Assembly: GCF_964340395.1 (NCBI RefSeq)
Contig: NC_135552.1
Location: forward strand, 1,557,001-1,621,000
Length of the DNA stretch: 64,000 nucleotides
Origin: Glandiceps talaboti
Taxonomy: Eukaryota > Hemichordata > Enteropneusta > Spengelidae
Direction of reading: 5' to 3'
Shown here in pieces: positions 44,793 through 58,839 of the stretch. Within the stretch, counting starts at the first letter, position 1; each line of letters opens with the position of its first letter. The notes under the pieces were generated by a model. That model had not been told where the DNA came from. It did no database searches and saw only the letters and a list, made by a program, of their open reading frames with translations. The translations under genes were made by a program, and so were the position numbers.

Positions 44793-47700
44793 CTAGGCAA
44801 CCCATGGTGTTGTTCTGTTCTTTCTCATAAGGAATTGTATTTTCCTTTGCATTTCCTCGTTGTACATTTTCTTGACTGTTTCATACTCTATTCTCTGCCT
44901 CCTGCGAAATGGCTTCTCAAAGTATCGCCGTCGCCTTACTTCTTCTATGATGCCTTCTCTTCCAAGAATACTGAACAGAAAGATATATTAAAATATATGT
45001 GAGCAATCTCTTATTTAAACTACATGTATATAATGCTTCAGTGAATATACATACATGGATTGTACTACATCATACATATAATGCTATAGTGAATATACAT
45101 ACATGGATTATACTAAATCATACATATACTGCTATAGTGAATATACATACATGGATTGTACTACATCATACATATAATGCTTTAGTGAATATACATACAT
45201 GGATTGTACTACATCATACATATAATGCTATAGTGAATATACATACATGGATTGTACTACATCATACATATACTGCTTTAGTGAATATACATACATGGAT
45301 TATACTACATCATACATATACTGCTTTAGTGAATATACATACATGGATTATACTACATCATACATATACTGCTTTAGTGAATATACATACATGGATTGTA
45401 CTACATCATACATATACTGCTTTAGTGAATATACATACATGGATTATACTACATCATACATATACTGCTATAGTGAATATACATACATGGATTGTACTAC
45501 ATCATACATATAATGCTATAGTGAGTATACATACATGGATTGTACTACATCATACATATAATGCTTTAGTGAATATACATACATGGATTGTACTACATCA
45601 AACATATACTGCTATAGTGAATATACATACATGGATTGTACTACATCATACATATACTGCTTTAGTGAATATACATACATGGATTGTACTACATCATACA
45701 TATACTGCTTTAGTGAATATACATACATGGATTGTACTACATCATACATATACTGCTTTAGTGAATATACATACATGGATTGTACTACATCAAACATATA
45801 CTGCTATAGTGAATATACATACATGGATTGTACTACATCAAACATATACTGCTATAGTGAATATACATACATGGATTGTACTACATCATACATATACTGC
45901 TTTAGTGAATATACATGCATGGATTGTACTACATCATACATATACTGCTATAGTGAATATACATACATGGATTGTACTACATCATACATATAATGCTATA
46001 GTGAATATACATACATGGATTGTACTACATCATACATATACTGCTATAGTGAATATACATACATGGATTGTACTACATCATACATATACTGCTTTAGTGA
46101 ATATACATACATGGATTGTACTACATCATACATATACTGCTATAGTGAATATACATACATGGATTATACTACATCATACATATACTGCTTTAGTGAATAT
46201 ACATACATGGATTGTACTACATCATACATATAATGCTTTAGTGAATATACATACATGGATTGTACTACATCATACATATAATGCTATAGTGAATATACAT
46301 ACATGGATTCATACATATACTGCTATAGTGAATATACATACATGGATTGTACTACATCATACATATACTGCTATAGTGAATATACATACATGGATTATAC
46401 TACATCATACATATAATGCTATAGTGAATATACATACATGGATTGTACTACATCATACATATACTGCTATAGTGAATATACATACATGGATTATACTACA
46501 TCATACATATAATGCTATAGTGAATATACATACATGGATTGTACTACATCATACATATACTGCTTTAGTGAATATACATACATGGATTATACTACATCGT
46601 ACATATAATGCTATAGTGAATATACATACATGGATTGTACTACATCTACATCATACATATACTGCTATAGTGAATATACATACATGGATTGTACTACATC
46701 ATACATATAATGCTATAGTGAATATACATACATGGATTATACTACATCATACATATAATGCTATAGTGAATATACATACATGGATTGTACTACATCATAC
46801 ATATACTGCTATAGTAAATATACATACATGGATTGTATTACATCATACATATACTGCTATAGTGAATATACATACATGGATTGTACTACATCATACATAT
46901 AATGCTTTAGTGAATATACATACATGGATTGTACTACATCATACATATAATGCTTTAGTGAATATACATACATGGATTGTACTACATCTACATCATACAT
47001 ATAATGCTATAGTGAATATACATACATGGATTATACTACATCATACATATAATGCTATAGTGAATATACATACATGGATTGTACTACATCATACATATAA
47101 TGCTTTAGTGAATATACATACATGGATTGTACTACATCATACATATACTGCTTTAGTGAATATACATACATGGATTGTACTACATCATACATATAATGCT
47201 ATAGTGAATATACATACATGGATTGTACTACATCATACATATAATGCTTTAGTGAATATACATTCATGGATTGTACTACATCATACATATAATGCTTTAG
47301 TGAATATACATATATGGACTGTACTACATCATACATATACTGCTTTAGTGAATATACATACATGGATTGTACTACATCATACATATACTGCTTTAGTGAA
47401 TATACATACATGGATTGTACTACACATCATACATATACTGCTTTAGTGAATATACATACATGGATTGTACTACATCATACATATACTGCTATAGTGAATG
47501 TACATACATGGATTGTACTACATCATACATATACTGCTATAGTGAATATACATACATGGATTGTACTACATCATACATATAATGCTATAGTGAATATACA
47601 TACATGGATTGTACTACATCATACATATAATGCTATAGTGAATATACATACATGGATTGTACTACATCATACATATACTGCTATAGTGAATATACATACA

Positions 47701-50700
47701 TGGATTGTACTACATCATACATATAATGCTATAGTGAATATACATACATGGATTGTACTACATCATACATATACTGCTATAGTGAATATACATACATGGA
47801 TTGTACTACATCATACATATACTGCTATAGTGAATATACATACATGGATTGTACTACATCATACATATACTGCTTTAGTGAATATACATACATGGATTGT
47901 ACTACATCATACATATAATGCTATAGTGAATAAACATACATGGATTGTACTACATCATACATATAATGCTATAGTGAATATACATACATGGATTGTACTA
48001 CATCATACATATACTGCTATAGTGAATATACATACATGGATTGTACTACATCATACATATACTGCTTTAGTGAATATACATACATGGATTGTACTACATC
48101 ATACATATACTGCTATAGTGAATATACATACATGGATTGTACTACATCATACATATACTGCTTTAGTGAATATACATACATGGATTATACTACATCATAC
48201 ATATAATGCTATAGTGAATATACATACATGGATTATACTACATCATACATATAATGCTATAGTAAATATACATACATGGATTGTACTACATCATACATAT
48301 AATGCTATAGTGAATATACATACATGGATTGTACTACATCATACATATACTACTATGATAGTGAATATACATGTACATACATGGATTGTACTACATCATA
48401 CATATACTGCTTTAGTGAATATACATACATGGATTGTACTACATCATAGATATAATGCTTTAGTGAATATACATACATGGACTGTACTACATCATACATA
48501 TACTGCTATAGTGAATATACATACATGGATTGTACTACATCATACATATACTGCTTTAGTGAATATACATACATGGATTGTACTACATCATAGATATAAT
48601 GCTATAGTGAATATACATACATGGACTGTACTACATCATACATATAATGCTTTAGTGAATATACATACATGGATTGTACTACATCATACATATACTGCTA
48701 TAGTGAATATACATAGATGGATTGTACTACATCATACATATACTGCTTTAGTGAATATACATACATGGATTATACTACATCATAGATATAATGCTATAGT
48801 GAATATACATACATGGATTATACTACATCATAGATATAATGCTATAGTGAATATACATACATGGATTATACTACATCATACATATACTGCTATAGTGAAT
48901 ATACATACATGGATTGTACTACATCATACATATACTGCTTTAGTGAATATACATACATGGATTGTACTACATCATAGATATAATGCTATAGTGAATATAC
49001 ATACATGGACTGTACTACATCATACATATAATGCTTTAGTGAATATACATACATGGATTGTACTACATCATACATATACTGCTATAGTGAATATACATAG
49101 ATGGATTGTACTACATCATACATATACTGCTTTAGTGAATATACATACATGGATTATACTACATCATAGATATAATGCTATAGTGAATATACATACATGG
49201 ATTATACTACATCATACATATAATGCTATAGTGAATATACATACATGGATTATACTACATCATACATATAATGCTATAGTGAATATACATACATGGATTG
49301 TACTACATCATACATATACTGCTTTAGTGAATATACATACATGGATTGTACTACATCATACATATACTGCTTTAGTGAATATACATACTGTACATGGATT
49401 GTACTACATCATACATATAATGCTATAGTGAATATACATACATGGATTATACTACATCATACATATAATGCTATAGTGAATATACATACATGGATTATAC
49501 TACATCATACATATACTGCTATAGTGAATATACATACATGGATTGTACTACATCATACATATAATGCTTTAGTGAATATACATACATGGATTATACTACA
49601 TCATACATATAATGCTATAGTGAATATACATACATGGATTGTACTACATCATACATATAATGCTATAGTGAATATACATACATGGATTGTACTACATCAT
49701 ACATATACTGCTATAGTGAATATACATACATGGATTGTACTACATCATACATATACTGCTTTAGTGAATATACATACATGGATTGTACTACATCATACAT
49801 ATAATGCTATAGTGAATATACATACATGGATTGTACTACATCATACATATACTGCTATAGTGAATGTACATACATGGATTGTACTACATCATACATATAA
49901 TGCTATAGTGAATATACATACATGGATTGTACTACATCATACATATAATGCTTTAGTGAATATACATACATGGATTGTACTACATCATACATATACTGCT
50001 ATAGTGAATATACATACATGGATTGTACTACATCATACATATAATGCTATAGTGAATATACATACATGGATTGTACTACATCATACATATAATGCTTTAG
50101 TGAATATACATACATGGATTGTACTACATCATACATATACTGCTTTAGTGAATATACATACATGGATTGTACTACATCATACATATAATGCTATAGTGAA
50201 TATACATACATGGATTGTACTACATCATACATATAATGCTTTAGTGAATATACATACATGGATTGTACTACATCATACATATACTGCTTTAGTGAATATA
50301 CATACATGGATTATACTACATCATACATGTACTTTATTGCCATGTGTTTAAAAAAAAATTGGAAAATGACTTTTCACGAGCGCCCCACATTAAAAGTGTA
50401 CATTGAAATAAAAGTGGCTGACTATTATCGAAATAAACATTAAAAAGAATGATCATGACTGGTTTAAAATTCGGATTACAGAGGGATAAATACTCTTCCT
50501 AAAATGTTCAGACGATGTCTTAATGCTGCGATAACGCCGACCAGAACGTAAAATGTTAAAAAGACTATTTGCAGGATGGTTAGAATCCTTCAAAATGGAA
50601 GTAGCCTTACGTAATGACCTCGAGTGGTATATGGAGTCAAGTGTTGGCAGATCAGTACCGATTATTCTCTCTGCCATGCGGACAATTTTCTCGAGTGAAG

Positions 50701-51344
50701 ACAGTTCCTCCGATGTGATGTTGCCAAACCAGACGATGATAGAATATGTTAAAATGCTTTCAATGGTCGAACGATAGAAATTGACTAAAATGTCTTGACA
50801 CAGGCCAAATTTTTTCAGGCGTTTTAGAAAATAAAGACGCTGCTGTGCTTTTTTGACAAGAGACGTTGTATTTTTGCGCCATGACAAAACATGGGATATC
50901 TGAATACCTAAGAACTTAAAAGTGCTTACAATTTCTACATCTGCACCATTGATATTAATTGGACTATGAAGGTCACTCAATAATCTAAAATCAATGATTA
51001 CTTCCTTAGTCTTACTGACATTGAGCTCGAGGTTGTTCACTTCACACCATTTGCTTAAATTCTCAATTTCCGCCCTGTACAAAGACTCATCATTGTTCTT
51101 TATTAGTCCGATTGCCGTTGTGTCATCAGCAAACTTAACAATTACATTATCATCGTACTTTGGTGTACAGTCATAAGTGAAAAGTGAATACAATAACGGA
51201 CGGAGTCTGTTTTAAATAGTGACAAATCATGTGTTGAGGATTCATTTACTTCAATGAATGACGTCATTCATTTTTACCTCCCATAAGGGTACAGGAAGTA
51301 TTAAAAGGGGATGTCTGTCTGAGTATCTGTCTGTCTGTATGTCC

Positions 51345-51376
<32 letters not shown>

Positions 51377-51385
51377 CTGTCTGTC

Positions 51386-51416
<31 letters not shown>

Positions 51417-51523
51417 CTGTCTGTCTGTCTGTCTGTATGTCCGTCTGTGTGTGTGTGTGTGTGTGTGTGTCTGTCTGTCTGTGTGTGTGTGTGTGTGTGT
51501 CTGTCTGTCTGTCTGTCTGTGTG

Positions 51524-51566
<43 letters not shown>

Positions 51567-53161
51567 GTGTGTGTGTGTGTGTGTGTCTGTCTGTCTGTCT
51601 GTCTGTCTGTGTCATCATTTTCTTAAAAACAGCAGTTTCAATTATAAGGAAATTTGGTACAAATAATGTTTGGGGTAATGGCTAGACCTTATTAGTTTTT
51701 GAGTGAGATCTGTTCATGTTAATTAGGGAAATCAATGAAATCAACAAATTAAGCAATATCTTAGGACTGCATACTTCAATTTCAATATAATTTAGTATAT
51801 TCGTTAAACATAACATACAATTTGTCCTATAAAATTTGTTGATGTACCTTACAGTGTTAATGAATAATTTGCATAATAAATGATTTTCAGTAATTAGGCT
51901 ATATCTTAAGAATACATACTTCAATTTCAATATAATTCAGTACATACGTTAACACGAGTCCCCAACAAGTCGATGAGACCTACTTCTGTTCAGTCCGATC
52001 TGAATGCGAGTTTCTGAGGTTTTACATGGGTCTCAGACTCGGACTAGAGTATTGCGCCCTAGACAGCCCTGGCCGAAAATAATATGTGTAAACTTGTGTT
52101 CACAAGCCAAACATGTGACAATACAAGACCACAACGAAAACTGTGAAAAATGTATGTCACTCTCATTTTATATATGGACAACAAAATTAGCTCGGTCACA
52201 GTTCCATTTACAAGATGCAATGACTCAGAGCATGCTTCCATATGCTCGGAGCAAATCGAATCAATTAGTGTATTATGGGACCAACAAATATATTTTTGCA
52301 CTGCATGTCCTGATACACCTTCTTGAAGTTTCCCATTGGTATTCTAATAGCTAGTATATTTATTCGAGATGAAATATGTTTACTTTGTTATTAAATGCGA
52401 CGCGAGTACGATTTGGCTAAAATATGCCGTCCTCGGGATGCCGTCAACGCGTCACGACGGTATCGTAATGCTTCTTGTTGGCAAATAATAAAAAATCAGA
52501 TAAATAAAATTCAATGAATGTGAAACACGCAACATTACAAGTGTTTATGTATATCTAGTCTAGCCGTTTTGATTTATTTTGCCATAATATGGGGACATAT
52601 AAATTTAGCATTTATACCCACAGACACTGACAATTAGTCAGAAAGTGTGAGTAAATATTGGTAAATGTTGGTTAATAAGACATGCAGACTGTAGTTTTTT
52701 TTACTGATGTCTATTTCAACGACCAGCAATGTATTTTTTCACAATGCTGTTAAGTTTTATTCACCTAGTGACTACGCTCATCATAGGCTACGTGCTAACG
52801 AGTACCCTTTATGATGTCATAAAATCCTGCGGTCTAGGTGGGACCGGAAATACCCGAAAACTCTCGAAGTAAATCCGAAGGGAACTGACTGAAAAAAGGT
52901 CATTTTAAGGTGTTTGCAGATGCTTTTTAAAAGTTTTAAAACCAGAATGTGTTTCACAAACATGTCGTCTAGCAAAATAGCAATAGTGAATATGAGCATT
53001 TTGAATTACCTTTAAAGTTTTTTGACTAAAAATCACATTTTTTGACCAAAATCACACATCGGTTGCCGATAAGATCAGTTTGATTTGAAATTTCCCAACT
53101 AGAACCCAAGGTTATACACCCACCAAATATCATGGCAATCGGCCCGGTGAATTTTGACTTG

Positions 53162-53240
<79 letters not shown>

Positions 53241-56200
53241 CCACACAGACAGACAGGCAGATAGACAGACAGAGACAGTGCTCACCAGATGGAAACTGAA
53301 TGCCTTCTGTAAGGGTTATATTCAGATTTTTGTTTCTACACATAATAATTGCTGGAATGCAACAACCTTGTTATAGTAGGCTATTAGTACATGATATACC
53401 CCTGAATTGGCAAAATGGTATGCCAAACTATAAGAAATCTGAAATGACTTTGTGATATCAATCTATTGTACGTAGTGGAACAGGTGTACATGATGGCTTT
53501 TGAAATGAAATTATTCAAATTTACAGCGATACGTATACAGACATACGTACATTTACCCATACATACAGAACAAATCTATGGATTGCTTATTGGTATCATT
53601 TGAACATAATGAAATTTAGCTCTATATCTGCCATTTTTGAAGTTAGTGTCGAAAAAGTTGTTGAAATGTCTACTTTGTGATATCAATCTATGTATGTAGT
53701 GGAACAGGTGTAATGGCTTTTGAAATGAAACTATTCAAATTTACAGGGATACACATAGATACAGACATACATGTACATTTGCCCGAACACTCCGACTTTC
53801 GCGATCCCCTACATATCCAGGATATGTACACTCATTTCCATGGCAAATAATAAACAAAATTCAAACCGTCAAAAGTTTACATACTTTATGGTAAGCATGA
53901 TACGCCCTATACTTTTGATTCTCGTTTACGGCAATATACCCTTTACATGTAACACTCAGTTCAAAAATTTCGCGATGCATGCCATAATGAGGTGAATTTC
54001 CATGGCTCTCAAGTTCGTTTGGTATCTCAAAATATAAAATTCAGATCTGGACAGAAACTTATCGATATATATTTCAATACAAGCAACCCAAATACTTTGA
54101 ACAGTCTAGAACAAAGCCAATCAATGTTGGAAAATTAGGGAAAAATTGACCTAATTAAACCACTTAGTACACTGCCCAACATTGCAACACAGTAACAACA
54201 TTTACTTTTCTCATTTCCATTGTTGTGATAATGTGTTATATTTTTACAAAATAAATGCACACGTTCTGGCAGCAAACTCACCCTTACCTTAGTATCAAAA
54301 GATTTATATTAAAACAATGAGAGAAGATTTTCAATTTTGATCGAAGAAAAGATCATATGGATTTATCTTGGCGAATTCTCCAGCAAGAATTTTTGGTAGA
54401 AAGCTGGTGATTTCACCCAGAAGTTGAAGCCGACCTGGTTTAACCGATGATCTCCCAATGCATGCTTTCAGAAACAGAAACACGTGCGAGTATCGAATGA
54501 AGTAAAAACAAGATTTTAAATTTTGAAATAGTGAAGAGATCGTATGATTGCCTGCAGATGCGATCTTATGGCCAACTACAACATGCAATGTGAAGCTTTT
54601 ATAGAACGTTGTAGCATAGCTCTCACCGTATTAGGAGTTTTAACAAAGGCCAACAAAAGATAAGGAATTGTTACCGGTCACTGCGCATCACTGAAATGCC
54701 CCCACTTCGACCTTTTTCCCCTGTTTTTCCAGCCAATGCAGTCTGCAGATCCACGGGAAAACACAAAATAACACTACCTACGTTAATTGCTACTTCAATA
54801 AAGATAACTGCAGAACTAATCATGTCAGAACAATTAAAAAAAAAAAAAATTTGCATCAAATTTAGACATTTCCTGACCAGAAACAATACTTTTCTTTTTT
54901 GTGGCCACCGCATCTAATTACCGAAATATGCTAATAACTTATTAAAACTAACAGCTACATCAATAATATTTTCAGGACAGATGTGCTTATGTATTGCAAA
55001 TGTATGTACCAAATTATATTTAATTTGAAGTGTGCATTCTTGGATATATAGCCTAATTACTGAAAACCACTAATTACACAAATTGCTCATTACTATTCAT
55101 GGAATGTTTACCAAACCTAATATCAGTTCTTGCCATTACCCTATGGAATACTTCTTCAAAATTTTGTTTGAATTGAGTCAGCTGTTTTGGAGAAAACGAT
55201 GACACAGACAGCCACAGTGCGCACACAGACACAGACACAGACACACACACATACACATACATACAGACTTTCACCCATTAATACATCTCTTCCTTACGGA
55301 ACAAAAAATGATGGAAATAGAGGTAAATAAAGACATCTACTTGCTTTCAACACACCAGATTTTAATCAGATTGCTACTAGACTTGGCATTCATAATTATG
55401 CTGTCATCAACATAATCTCAAATTTGGACAATTCTGAACCAATTTTGATGTCATTCAGTGAAATATTAGAAAAGAAAATTATTTGTTTTCATAACTTAAC
55501 CAATTTTCTCACTGTATTTGCAACAAATATCAAAATAATATCAAATTATTTTCAGTTTTTAAGTTTTCAATAAGAGGGGAATTTTGGAGAATGCCACTCT
55601 GCTCATAATCTTTTACATTGTACCAGCCAGATACATGTATAATGATCTTACAGTGACCAATTTTCCAGCTGTCAACTTAAATGAAAAGACTGCTTGGAAT
55701 TCAGCACAGTGTTTACTGAATATTAACTTGATCATGAATGTCAAATCTCTATGACGTACATGTAGTTGTACAGTGACGGGGGGAGTGTGTGGGAGGGAGA
55801 ATCCCCTCCTGTGGTAGGAGCTTTTGCAAATTTCACTCTAGTAGTTGTTTAGAGCATAGCTGAGATATATTAGATCCATGTATGTTTAGAGTAACAGAAA
55901 CTGCAAATTTACTGAAAATATTTTTGAATGACACCCCTTCACTTCCTCATTTTTCCAGTGGCCCCCTTGTGTACATTTGCATATGGAATTTTTGAGCGAG
56001 GCATTCTCCGTCTCCCTAAATTCTTCCGACCCATGCCCCAGACCATAAATAATGACTATTTTCCTAATAATATGGATCCGTCATCCCTACCTTCTTGATC
56101 CCATGCAACAAAACTGGTACCATTTATATTGCATGGTATTGGCAGTATATACATGTATGTATTATATATTGTCATAGGCACTCGAATCAATTTGTATGAT

Positions 56201-56566
56201 TTTTTAAAAATGTATAGTAAATAATATATATATATTTTTTAATTTTACAAATTGATTCGAGTGCCTTTGTATATTGTAGTATAGTGTAGTTCCTAGCCGC
56301 CATCCGATTTTACACTACATGTACGTTATATAATGTAAAATCGGAACAAGGTCGTCATGAACAAGACTATTATTAGTATTATTACTAGTAGTAGGAGACA
56401 CGAACATGTACTGTAAGTCATTGTCAACGGGAATACGGTTATTTAACGACAAAATATCACGTATTTTAAAGAATTTCGTAACTTACTTATTCAATGACCT
56501 ATAAGCTGCATCCACATTACCGCCGCGAACCAGAACAGTTCGGGCAATGAACGGCAAATGTCTCAT
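44793..56566 (-). CDS. MRPS21: MRPS21 (bS21m), mitochondrial small-subunit ribosomal protein, complete
   Basis: Component of the mitochondrial 28S ribosomal subunit, homologous to bacterial S21. Two coding exons on the minus strand: 56487-56566 (80 nt; [20 protein letters not shown] then AYRSLN) and 44793-44970 (178 nt; [20 protein letters not shown], then RRRQRIEYE, ending [11 protein letters not shown]). The donor is AATAA/GTAAGT and the acceptor GTTCAG. Together they give 85 residues against 87 in human, with the conserved LIEDIKRRRYYEKP-type basic region and the FLMRKNR tail. A minus-strand AATAAA is at 44447-44452, about 340 nt past the stop. The single intron is 11.5 kb, filled by a 48-bp satellite that begins within about 60 bp of the acceptor, a LINE fragment and repeat families A and B. 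An intron this size for an 85-residue housekeeping protein is notable. Confidence 0.95.
45025..50331. repeat. 48-bp satellite array (about 110 units) in the MRPS21 intron
   Basis: Unit contains GAATATACATACATGGATTG, TACTACATCATACATATA and TGCTATAG or TGCTTTAG. Because 48 is divisible by three and the unit lacks stops, one plus-strand frame stays open for up to 815 codons (a 16-residue motif [16 protein letters not shown]). Several indels are multiples of three (6 bp at about 46650 and 46990, 15 bp at about 46308), but a +2 at about 47425 and a +5 at about 49386 shift the frame. Two main positions vary (AATG or ACTG; TATAG or TTTAG). I treat it as non-coding satellite. Confidence 0.85.
50334..51216 (-). 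mobile_element. Jockey/CR1-like LINE fragment (reverse transcriptase C-terminal half)
   Basis: Minus-strand ORF to 50453 with the RT catalytic motif [11 protein letters not shown], then [52 protein letters not shown] and [18 protein letters not shown]. This is the block order of a common animal LINE usually annotated as jockey-like. The reading frame is open through about 250 codons. It lacks the endonuclease and RT fingers, and an in-frame stop lies just upstream of [12 protein letters not shown], so it is 5'-truncated. Its 3' end (GGCAATAAA read on the minus strand) abuts the last 48-bp satellite unit inside the MRPS21 intron. Confidence 0.8.
51284..51960 (+). repeat. Repeat family B copy with long GT/GTCT microsatellite
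   Basis: Starts CCCATAAGGGTACAGG and AGTATTAAAAGGGGATG, then 51310-51612 is GTCT/GT microsatellite, then the inverse of the body seen at 1-360. Located in the MRPS21 intron. Confidence 0.55.
52000..54950. other. MRPS21 intron, mostly unique sequence
   Basis: Apart from the family A fragment at 53010-53285, this is AT-rich sequence. 53450-53560 and 53650-53770 are diverged direct repeats (TTTGTGATATCAATCTAT, GTAGTGGAACAGGTGTA). ORFs at 52004-52354 and 54331-54588 show no conserved motif and I do not call them genes. Confidence 0.3.
53010..53285 (-). repeat. Repeat family A fragment with CA microsatellite
   Basis: Contains AATTTCCCAACTAGAACCCA and ACCAAATATCATGGCAATCG, the inverse of the family A middle, then about 38 CA units (53164-53240) and CAGA repeats. 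No terminus is preserved. In the MRPS21 intron. Confidence 0.5.
54960..55290 (-). repeat. Repeat family B copy (short microsatellite)
   Basis: Shows ATGTACCAAATTATATTTAA, TTGAAGTGTGCATTCTTGGA and GAATTGAGTCAGCTGTTTTG with a short ACAGACACAG tract and CCATTAATACATCTCTTCC. Diverged copy of the family at 1-500. Confidence 0.45.
56176..56347. repeat. Two adjacent small hairpins in the MRPS21 intron
   Basis: Arms of 21 bp starting AGGCACTCGAATCAATTTGT (56176-56196 and 56246-56266) are exact inverse copies around an AT-rich loop. About 40 bp further, CCGATTTTACA and TGTAAAATCGG (about 56306-56347) form a second hairpin. The first may be a 91-bp MITE. Confidence 0.55.
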
Positions 56567-56969
56567 TTTAAGGGATTGTAGCCTCGCCGCTTACCGGTGT
56601 GCGTTCGGGTCACGACCTCGCCGTAAGAGAGTAAGCTCTTATGAAACTCTTGTCGTAAAACGAATTTCATACAGAATTTTGATAGCAATATAAATCGTTT
56701 CATATTGATATACATTTGTGATTTTGGGTTTACTTTTATTCTACAATTGTCTAACGATTGTGATTGCTTAAAAAAACATGCACCCACACTGTCATAACTT
56801 GTGTTGTCTTAAAACGGGAGTGCACACCGAGAATATTGTAATAGTGACATACACAAGTGATTGCGGCTATGTATGTATTTGAAACAGCGACGACAATGGT
56901 TTCACTTGATAATATACAAATTTGTAACATGCAATATTTCAAAACACCAAAAGTACTCATTCGGTCCAC

Positions 56970-58240
56970 GTTTTATCTATTTTTTTTTCACCCAGGAGGT
57001 GTTAAGGATCTAGGAGTGACTCCCCAAAGAGATTAGACTGTTTTACGGCAAAAAACTCTAGCGTGAAGAGGAGCGCGAAAAATACATTCAACTTGGCCTG
57101 GAGAAATGGTGAGTAGAACGATTCATTGATGTAGCATGCCTTGCAAACTCTTGTGACCCACTCACCATCACCCATACAGGAGATATTATTAGTTTTCTAA
57201 TTCTGAGGGATTAAATAATTGAAATAAGATATCGGTCAGTGCTCATGATCCCATTTTGACAAGGCAGGTTGGGCGTTCGTTTCATGATATGATCACTCAC
57301 TAGGCGCTAGCGCTGTTATAGTATACGCTACGTGGAGTTGTCATCCGACTCACAACGCGGATTACCTGGCAAGGTTTTCTGGTGGAGATGCAAGCTAAGG
57401 TGTGCGAGTTTGTGAATTCCATCAGAACGTTGTCCGATGGGTAAACTGTTGTGATGAAAATGCAAGAACGTGAATCATCAGTTGAGCAGTGTAAATTTGT
57501 GAACTTGATCAATAAACGTACAAAAATGCAGTGGTGTCCACTTGTATAACTATAAGATATACTCGTGCTTCAGAAGATAGCCTGTAGTAGGTGCAGCCAT
57601 TTTTTTAAATATTTTACTTGAAATTGGAACATTTTCCCAATGTTGTTATTTTATTATAACGTGAGGTAACAGTTCCACTTGACCGCTAACGTATTAAAAA
57701 CAAAACTACGCGGAACATAGTAGCAGAAAATTGCATTATTCTGTATGTAAATTAGTCTATGCGTAACAATACAATTTCAGCAAAGCAAACAGACTGCTTG
57801 AATGAGATGTAGCACTCGTAGACTATCTAAGCCTAGCCGATATGCCAGCAGGTACTTCTAGGCGTGGGAAGAGCCAGAACAATCCAATCAATGGACGGAC
57901 GTACATGTACACCTTAATGCAATTCAGCCTTTTAGTGCAGTACAATGGATGGTAATACTAATAAATCATTGTTGTCTTGTGTGGGGGCCAGGGTTACTTT
58001 AGCATGAATAAGCAGCATGTCAATACTAAATTCAGTGCTATGTCAAAATGTCTTCTATGTCAGTATCTAATGGCTGTGCTATATATACAACAACAGCTGA
58101 GCAGGGATTCTTATCAGTCTGCTGCAGAAAGCCTCAGAGGTCATATACAATAACATTGCTGACTTGTAGGAGTACTGCCAGTGCATGTCCTAAATTTTTC
58201 GGTCCCCGTACCTCGAGACCATGTATCGTTTAGATTTATA
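56970..58240. other. Upstream flank of MRPS21, no recognised gene
   Basis: Contains CpG-bearing sequence and a plus-strand GTGAGT donor at 57109-57114 after GGAGAAATG, which might mark the first exon of a divergent gene, but no coding exon follows within the window. Confidence 0.25.
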
Positions 58241-58249
58241 AACGTTTAC

Positions 58250-58345
58250 TAGTGTTGTTGGGGCGAGTTGAAAATGGGACCAGTTAAAAATGGGGCGAGT
58301 TGAAAATGGGGTGAGTTGAAAAGGGAAGAGTTGAAATTGGGACGA
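58250..58345. repeat. Short degenerate minisatellite
   Basis: About five copies of a 16-19-bp unit of the form GGGGCGAGTTGAAAATG. Flanked by a repeated word TTGTAGGAGTACTGCC at 58165 and 58361, a likely direct duplication. Confidence 0.5.
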
Positions 58346-58530
58346 AGTGAATCGCAATCTTGTAGGAGTACTGCCAAGTGCATACTTCGACAATAGCTCA
58401 GTTTTAGAGGATACAAATCTGATAATTATTCAGATATAAGATTGCTCCTCACAAATTGATATGAAGTTCAAGATATAAATGTAATTATTAGATCGTAGCG
58501 AGGAAGTATCATCAGTGATATGATCATAGT

Positions 58531-58825
58531 AACCCCACCAAGCCCCTCCCCCACCAAGTAACCCCACCAAGCCCCTCCCCCACCAAGTAACCCCACCAAG
58601 CCCCTCCCCCACCAAGTAACCCTACCAAGTAACCCCACCAAGCCCCTCCCCCACCAAGTAACCCCACCAAGCCCCTCCCCCACCAAGTAACCCTACCAAG
58701 TAACCCCACCAAGCCCCTCCCCCACCAAGTAACCCTACCAAGTAACCCCACCAAGCCCCTCCCCCACCAAGTAACCCCACCAAGCCCCTCCCCACCAAGT
58801 AACCCCACCAAGCCCCTCCCCCACC
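58531..58825. repeat. 29-bp C-rich minisatellite, G-quadruplex prone on the minus strand
   Basis: About ten units of AAGTAACCCCACCAAGCCCC + TCCCCCACC, some with an extra AAGTAACCCTACC insert. The minus strand reads GGGGGAGGGG...GGGG per unit, so each unit supplies several G-tracts. Confidence 0.8.
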
Positions 58826-58839
58826 CTCCCATTCATACA

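Noticed and set aside
44999-50351. Very long plus-strand ORFs (815, 704 and 352 codons) encoding 16-residue repeats
   Set aside because: They arise because the 48-bp satellite unit has no stop in that frame; frame breaks at about 47425 and 49386, antisense position inside the MRPS21 intron, and lack of any initiating context or splice structure argue against a gene.
52004-52354. 116-codon ORF
   Set aside because: No conserved motif, no splice or polyadenylation support, and composition like its surroundings.
57000-57114. First exon of a plus-strand gene divergent from MRPS21
   Set aside because: GTGAGT after GGAGAAATG is a good donor, but no downstream coding exon or family motif is visible in the window.
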